From VFZS01 sp964353255 (GTDB lineage: Bacteria > Acidobacteriota > Terriglobia > Bryobacterales > Bryobacteraceae), in assembly GCA_964353255.1 (NCBI GenBank), contig CAYGVJ010000059.1, positions 1-32,179 of the forward strand: a DNA stretch of 32,179 nt, in the 5' to 3' direction. A program made the translations under genes and the position numbers. Position 1 is the stretch's first letter; each line of letters begins with the position of its first letter. This document shows, piece by piece, positions 28,320 through 32,179 of the stretch. Below the pieces are notes generated by a model. The model was not told the origin of the DNA and did no database searches. It was given only the letters and a program-made list of their open reading frames with translations.

Positions 28320-30119
28320 ATGAAGCTCGGTCTGGCAGCGGCGTGGTTGGCAGCCGGCGCGGTGTGCTTCGCCCAAACGCCGCAGGCGCCCCCGGAGCGT
28401 CCCCGCGCGGGCAAGGTGGAGATCATGCGCGCGGCGGAGCTGAAACCCGGCATGAAGGGCTACGCCTGGACGGTCTTCACGGGAACCGAGCCCGAGCCCG
28501 TGCCGGTTGAGATCATCGGGCTGTGGAAGAATGCCTGGGGCCCCAAGCAGGATGTCATCCTGGCCCGGCTGGGCGGCCAGGCCGCCCGCACCAACGTTGC
28601 TGCCGGCATGAGCGGCACTCCGGTGTACATTGACGGCAAACTGGTCGGGGCCATCTCCACCCGGCTGAGCGTGTTCTCGCCGGAGGCCACCTGCGGGATC
28701 ACTCCCATCGAGCTGATGCTCGAGGTCAGCGAGTTCGACGATTCCCGGCCGGCTGATGCCCGTAGCCCGGATCGGGCAGCCGGGGAAGGCGAGCGACGCG
28801 CGACCTCGGCGTTGGCTTTGATCGAGACGCCGCTCGCGTTTGCCGGCTTCGAGGCGAGCACGCTCGAGCAATTCGGGCCGTCTCTGCGCCAGCTTGGGTT
28901 GACCGCGGTGCAAGGCGGCGCGGCCGCATCGCTGGACTCCCCCGTTCCGGCGCCGGGCTGGCAGCGGGCGCTCCAGCCGGGGGACGCGGTAGCCGGCGTG
29001 CTGGTCTCCGGCGACATGAGCATCGCCGGCCTGGGCACGGTGACTTACAACGACGGCCGGCGCGTGCTGGCCTTCGGCCACCCGCTGTTCAACCTCGGCC
29101 CCCTGGACATGCCCATGAGCCGGGCCGAGATACTCTTCACGAACCCCTCCAGCTTCCAGCCGGGCAAGTTCGCCAACGCCACGGAAATCGCCGGAGCCTT
29201 CAAACAGGACCGCCACAGCGGCATGCTGGGCGTGCTCGGCGAGGCCGCCGCCATGGTTCCGGTCAGCCTCACCGTGCGCTCCTTCGGCGAGGACAACACG
29301 GTTCGCAAACAGAAGGTCCTGCGCTTCCAGGTCTTCGTCCAACAGCGGTGGACGCCGTACCTGATGACGCTGACGCTGTTCAACTCGATTGCCGGGATGA
29401 ACGAGTTCCGCGAGGAGTCCACTTACCGGCTGAGCGGCAGGGTGGAGCTGGCCGGCCAGCGCAGCCTGGTGCTGGCGACCATGCAGGCGCCCGGCGAGCT
29501 GACGGCGCCGGCGCCCACGCTGCTGGCCGGCTGGTGGGGCGACAAGTTCAACCGCCTGTTCGGGAACGCAGTGACAACCCCGCAGCTCAAGCGCGTGGAC
29601 GCCACTATCGACCTGCTGCCCGAGCGGCGCGTGGCGGCTATCGAGAGCGCCTGGCTGGGCGTCAGCGAAGTCGAGCCGGGGGAGGAAGTTCCCCTCAAGG
29701 TTTTCCTGCGGCCCTACCGCGGCGCGCGCATCACGCGCGACTTCACGCTTCGCATCCCGCCCGGCTTGGCCAAGGGCGAGCATCGCATCCTGCTCAGCGA
29801 CGCCGACACGCTCAACCGCATCGAGAGCGCAGCGGGCTTCATGAACCGCTTCATCGACCTGGCCCAGGCGGTCGCGCTCATCAACCAGGAACGCAGCAAC
29901 AACAGGCTCTACATCTCGCTGGTCGAGGCCCGGCCCACGCTGTACTACGACGACAAGACGCTGCCCAGCCTGCCGGCCTCGGTGGCGAACGTCATGCAGA
30001 CGGGACGCGCCGCCAGTCGCGCCTTCGTCACCTCGGGCGAGAGCGCGCTGGAGCAGATGGCCGTTCCGTTCGACTTCATCATCACGGGCAGCTACGCGCT
30101 GAAGATCGCCGTCCGCTAA
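28320..30119 (+). CDS. Secreted SpoIVB-type (S55) peptidase-domain protein
   Basis: The 599-residue product has a signal peptide (MKLGLAAAWLAAGAVCFAQ) followed by an S55-like region. GMSGTPVYIDGKLVGAIS (96-113) matches the serine motif of SpoIVB, with Ser98 as nucleophile, and AGLGTVTYNDGRRVLAFGHP (236-255) matches the histidine motif, with His254. In Bacillus SpoIVB the His motif precedes the Ser motif; here the order is reversed. After about residue 330 follows a beta-rich region and a further 270 residues with no domain I know (ESTYRLSGRVEL, TLRIPPGLAKGEHRI). A periplasmic or surface protease, or an inactive scaffold, is likely. It is 10 bases ahead of the beta-propeller gene and probably co-transcribed with it. 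Confidence 0.82.
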   Translation: MKLGLAAAWLAAGAVCFAQTPQAPPERPRAGKVEIMRAAELKPGMKGYAWTVFTGTEPEPVPVEIIGLWKNAWGPKQDVILARLGGQAARTNVAAGMSGTPVYIDGKLVGAISTRLSVFSPEATCGITPIELMLEVSEFDDSRPADARSPDRAAGEGERRATSALALIETPLAFAGFEASTLEQFGPSLRQLGLTAVQGGAAASLDSPVPAPGWQRALQPGDAVAGVLVSGDMSIAGLGTVTYNDGRRVLAFGHPLFNLGPLDMPMSRAEILFTNPSSFQPGKFANATEIAGAFKQDRHSGMLGVLGEAAAMVPVSLTVRSFGEDNTVRKQKVLRFQVFVQQRWTPYLMTLTLFNSIAGMNEFREESTYRLSGRVELAGQRSLVLATMQAPGELTAPAPTLLAGWWGDKFNRLFGNAVTTPQLKRVDATIDLLPERRVAAIESAWLGVSEVEPGEEVPLKVFLRPYRGARITRDFTLRIPPGLAKGEHRILLSDADTLNRIESAAGFMNRFIDLAQAVALINQERSNNRLYISLVEARPTLYYDDKTLPSLPASVANVMQTGRAASRAFVTSGESALEQMAVPFDFIITGSYALKIAVR

Positions 30120-30129
30120 GTTCCTCCCC

Positions 30130-32179
30130 ATGAAAAGCACATTCCGTTGTCTGCTCGCGCTGGCGGCGCTGGCCGGTTTGAGCCGCGCCGGGGAGACCAA
30201 GACCTGGTCCCAGGGCGACTACTCCGATTTCGAGAAAGGGCACCTGAAGAGGCTGTCGCTGGTGAGCGACGGGCGCCTGCGCCTGGCGCCGCGCTTCGAG
30301 GAGATCTTCGACTCCGCGTCCATATACCTGTGGGCGCTGGCCGAGGACTCGAAGGGCAACCTGTATGCCGGCGGAGGAGGGCCCGGCGGCCCCGGCGCGC
30401 GCCTGTACCTCATCCCCGCCGGCGGCCAGGGCAAGACCCTGGCCTCCTGGGACGACCTGGAAGTCCACGCGCTCGCCATTGACGGCCAGGACCGGGTCTA
30501 CGCGGCCACTTCGCCCGACGGCAAGGTCTACCGGATCTTCTCCGACGGCAGAGCCCAAGTTTTCTGTGAACCCAGCGCCAAATACATCTGGGGGATGGTG
30601 TTCGACAGCCGGGGGAACCTCTTCATCGCCACCGGCGATCACGGCGAGATCCACCGCGTAACGCCCCAGGGCATGGGAGAGGTTTTCTACAGGACCGAGG
30701 AAACGCACGCTCGTTCGCTGGCCATCGACCGGCAGGACAACCTGATCGTCGGCACTGAACCAAGCGGCGTGATCGTGCGCGTCAGCCCCAAGGGCGAGGG
30801 CTTCGTGCTCTATCAGGCGCCGCGGCGGGAGATCACCGCCGTGGCAATCGCTCAGGACGGCACGATCTATGCCGCCGGGGTGGGCACGAAGGCGGCTGCC
30901 CCGGTGCCGCCGCCGGCGCCGGCAGCGCCCGCGCCGCAACCTAGTCCCGTCCCTACTCCGCCCTCGAGCCCCACTCAGCCCCGCCAGGTGACGCCCGTCC
31001 CGGCGCCCATTCCGAGCATCGTCACGCCGGCGGTCTCCGGTGGCTCGGAGGTCTACCGCCTTGGGACCGACGGTTTCCCGCGCAAGCTCTGGAGCCACCC
31101 GCAGCACATCGTTTACAGCATTGCTTTCGATGCCGACGGTCGTCCCTTGATCGGCACCGGCAACAAGGGCACCCTTTACCGCCTGGATTCGGACCTGGTT
31201 TGGACGGACCTGCTGAGTGCGCCTCCCACGCAGGTCACGTGCCTGCTCGCGGGCCGCGGGGGTAGAACGTACGCGACTACTGGCAACGTGGGCAAGCTCT
31301 ATCGCCTTGGGCCGGGACTGGAGGCTGAGGGCACCTTCGAGAGCGACGTCTTTGACGCGGGCATGTTCTCCTATTGGGGGCGGCTCTCCTTCCGGGCACA
31401 GCAGGCGGGCGGGCAGGTGGCGCTGGAGACGCGCAGCGGCAACCTCGAACGTCCGCAGAAGGATTGGAGCTCCTGGTCAGTGGTGGCCACTGCGCCCGAA
31501 GGCGGCCGCATCGCGTCCCCGCCGGCGCGCTTCGTCCAATGGCGCGCCACGCTGAAGTCCTCGGGCGACGGGCGCTCACCGGAGCTGGAAGCGGTGGATG
31601 TGGCTTACCTGCCTAAGAACGTGGCGCCGACGGTTACGGAAATCGAGATCGCGCCCGCCAACTACCGGTTCCCACCGCAGATGCTGGTCATCACGCCGTC
31701 CACCACGCTCACCTTGCCGCCGCTGGGCAGGTCCACGCGCCCATCGCCGCCCGTGATCGCTACCGACGGCGGCGCGACCTCGATGCAGTACGCCAAGGGC
31801 TATCTCGGCGCTCGCTGGGCCGGAGCCGACGACAACCAGGACAGCCTCATTCACACTGTCTACATCCGCGGCGAGAAGGAGACCGAGTGGAAGCTGCTCA
31901 AAGACAAGGTCAGAGAGAAGTACTTGAGCTGGGATACCACGGCTTTCCCCGACGGCGAGTACCGGCTGCGCGTGGTGGCTTCCGACGCACCGTCGAACCC
32001 TCCCGCGCAGGCGCTGACCGGGGAGCTGGTGAGCGAACCGCTGGTGATCGACAACACGCCGCCCGAGATCACGGGCCTAGCGGCGGCGCCGGCCGCCGGC
32101 AAGCTGAGCGTCCGCTGGAAGGCGCGGGACGCCTTGGGGGTGATCGAGAAGGCCGAGTACTCGGTCAACGGCGGCGAGT
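30130..32179 (+). CDS. Secreted beta-propeller protein (cut by window edge)
   Basis: 683 codons are visible from ATG 30130 and the frame runs off the window. A signal peptide (MKSTFRCLLALAALAGLSRA) precedes a propeller of NHL/SMP-30-like blades: LWALAEDSKGNLYAGG, HALAIDGQDRVYAATSPDGKVYRI, GMVFDSRGNLFIATGDHGEIHRV, SLAIDRQDNLIVGTEPSGVIVRV. A proline/alanine linker at about 257-300 interrupts the propeller, which then resumes (YSIAFDADGRPLIGTGNKGTLYRL, LLAGRGGRTYATTGNVGKLYRL). From about residue 400 a beta-rich region follows with Ig- or fibronectin-like segments (VAPTVTEIEIAPANYRF, LVIDNTPPEITGLAAAP). The upstream S55 protein is a likely partner. Exact function unknown. Confidence 0.85.
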   Translation, partial: MKSTFRCLLALAALAGLSRAGETKTWSQGDYSDFEKGHLKRLSLVSDGRLRLAPRFEEIFDSASIYLWALAEDSKGNLYAGGGGPGGPGARLYLIPAGGQGKTLASWDDLEVHALAIDGQDRVYAATSPDGKVYRIFSDGRAQVFCEPSAKYIWGMVFDSRGNLFIATGDHGEIHRVTPQGMGEVFYRTEETHARSLAIDRQDNLIVGTEPSGVIVRVSPKGEGFVLYQAPRREITAVAIAQDGTIYAAGVGTKAAAPVPPPAPAAPAPQPSPVPTPPSSPTQPRQVTPVPAPIPSIVTPAVSGGSEVYRLGTDGFPRKLWSHPQHIVYSIAFDADGRPLIGTGNKGTLYRLDSDLVWTDLLSAPPTQVTCLLAGRGGRTYATTGNVGKLYRLGPGLEAEGTFESDVFDAGMFSYWGRLSFRAQQAGGQVALETRSGNLERPQKDWSSWSVVATAPEGGRIASPPARFVQWRATLKSSGDGRSPELEAVDVAYLPKNVAPTVTEIEIAPANYRFPPQMLVITPSTTLTLPPLGRSTRPSPPVIATDGGATSMQYAKGYLGARWAGADDNQDSLIHTVYIRGEKETEWKLLKDKVREKYLSWDTTAFPDGEYRLRVVASDAPSNPPAQALTGELVSEPLVIDNTPPEITGLAAAPAAGKLSVRWKARDALGVIEKAEYSVNGGE

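Noticed and set aside
28287..30200. Long minus-strand open frame (about 637 codons)
   Set aside because: Antisense shadow of the S55-peptidase gene, rich in Arg/Gln/His, with no domain pattern.
1..32179. CRISPR array or prophage
   Set aside because: No regularly spaced short repeats, Cas motifs, integrase, capsid or terminase genes were seen.

Overview
The window comes from a high-GC, Gram-negative-type bacterium, most likely an Acidobacteriota of the Bryobacterales/Solibacter group. The clues are a PhoB-type winged-helix regulator fused to TPRs, secreted proteins ending in the Solibacter-type C-terminal domain (resembling TIGR03437), a choice-of-anchor/ASH-repeat surface protein, an S55-peptidase protein, and several promoters whose -10 box lies only 6-12 bases before a start codon. 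All positions and motif readings were made by eye, without database searches.

Layout. 1-1071 (-) is the 5' part of dnaE. 1240-2032 (+) is a small gene overlapping a TIR/deoxyribosyltransferase-like gene. 2114-7612 holds two copies of a divergent cassette, a winged-helix regulator facing a secreted protein. The second copy has lost all but the DNA-binding domain of its regulator. In its place lies a two-gene nucleotidyltransferase (AbiEii-like) module, and the open frame runs through from the truncated regulator into the module's small gene. 7613-8507 carries debris and one RNA gene: an IS200/IS605-like tail with a terminator, a dnaE 5' fragment, tRNA-Arg(CCT) and an SDR-like remnant.

8508-11131 (+) is a class-III aminotransferase overlapping a Gfo/Idh/MocA oxidoreductase. 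11088-13885 (-) is a pair of overlapping AAA/STAND-type ATPases behind a palindromic, apparently leaderless promoter. 14284-18175 (+) is a three-gene envelope operon (Ig-like protein, beta-propeller protein, ASH-repeat protein) interrupted by a repeat hairpin. 18237-19045 (+) encodes an RsbW-like kinase and a STAS antagonist. 19105-21103 contains tRNA-Ala(CGC), dut, and a divergent double-length ThyX-like gene. 21117-22502 (-) is an NtrC-type sigma-54 activator with a degenerate receiver. 22768-26592 (+) is a tight aroC-def-fmt-argJ run. 26718-28226 (+) is a DUF4143-type ATPase. 28320-32179 (+) holds a secreted S55-peptidase protein and a secreted beta-propeller protein that runs off the window.

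Working together: dut and the ThyX-like gene form a dUMP-to-dTMP unit. def and fmt handle N-formyl-methionine. The RsbW/STAS pair looks like a partner-switching module. The envelope operon and the last two genes are cell-surface functions. The accessory modules most worth testing are the TIR-like pair, the nucleotidyltransferase pair with its regulator fusion, the twin-ATPase operon, and the S55 protein whose Ser and His motifs occur in the reverse of the SpoIVB order.
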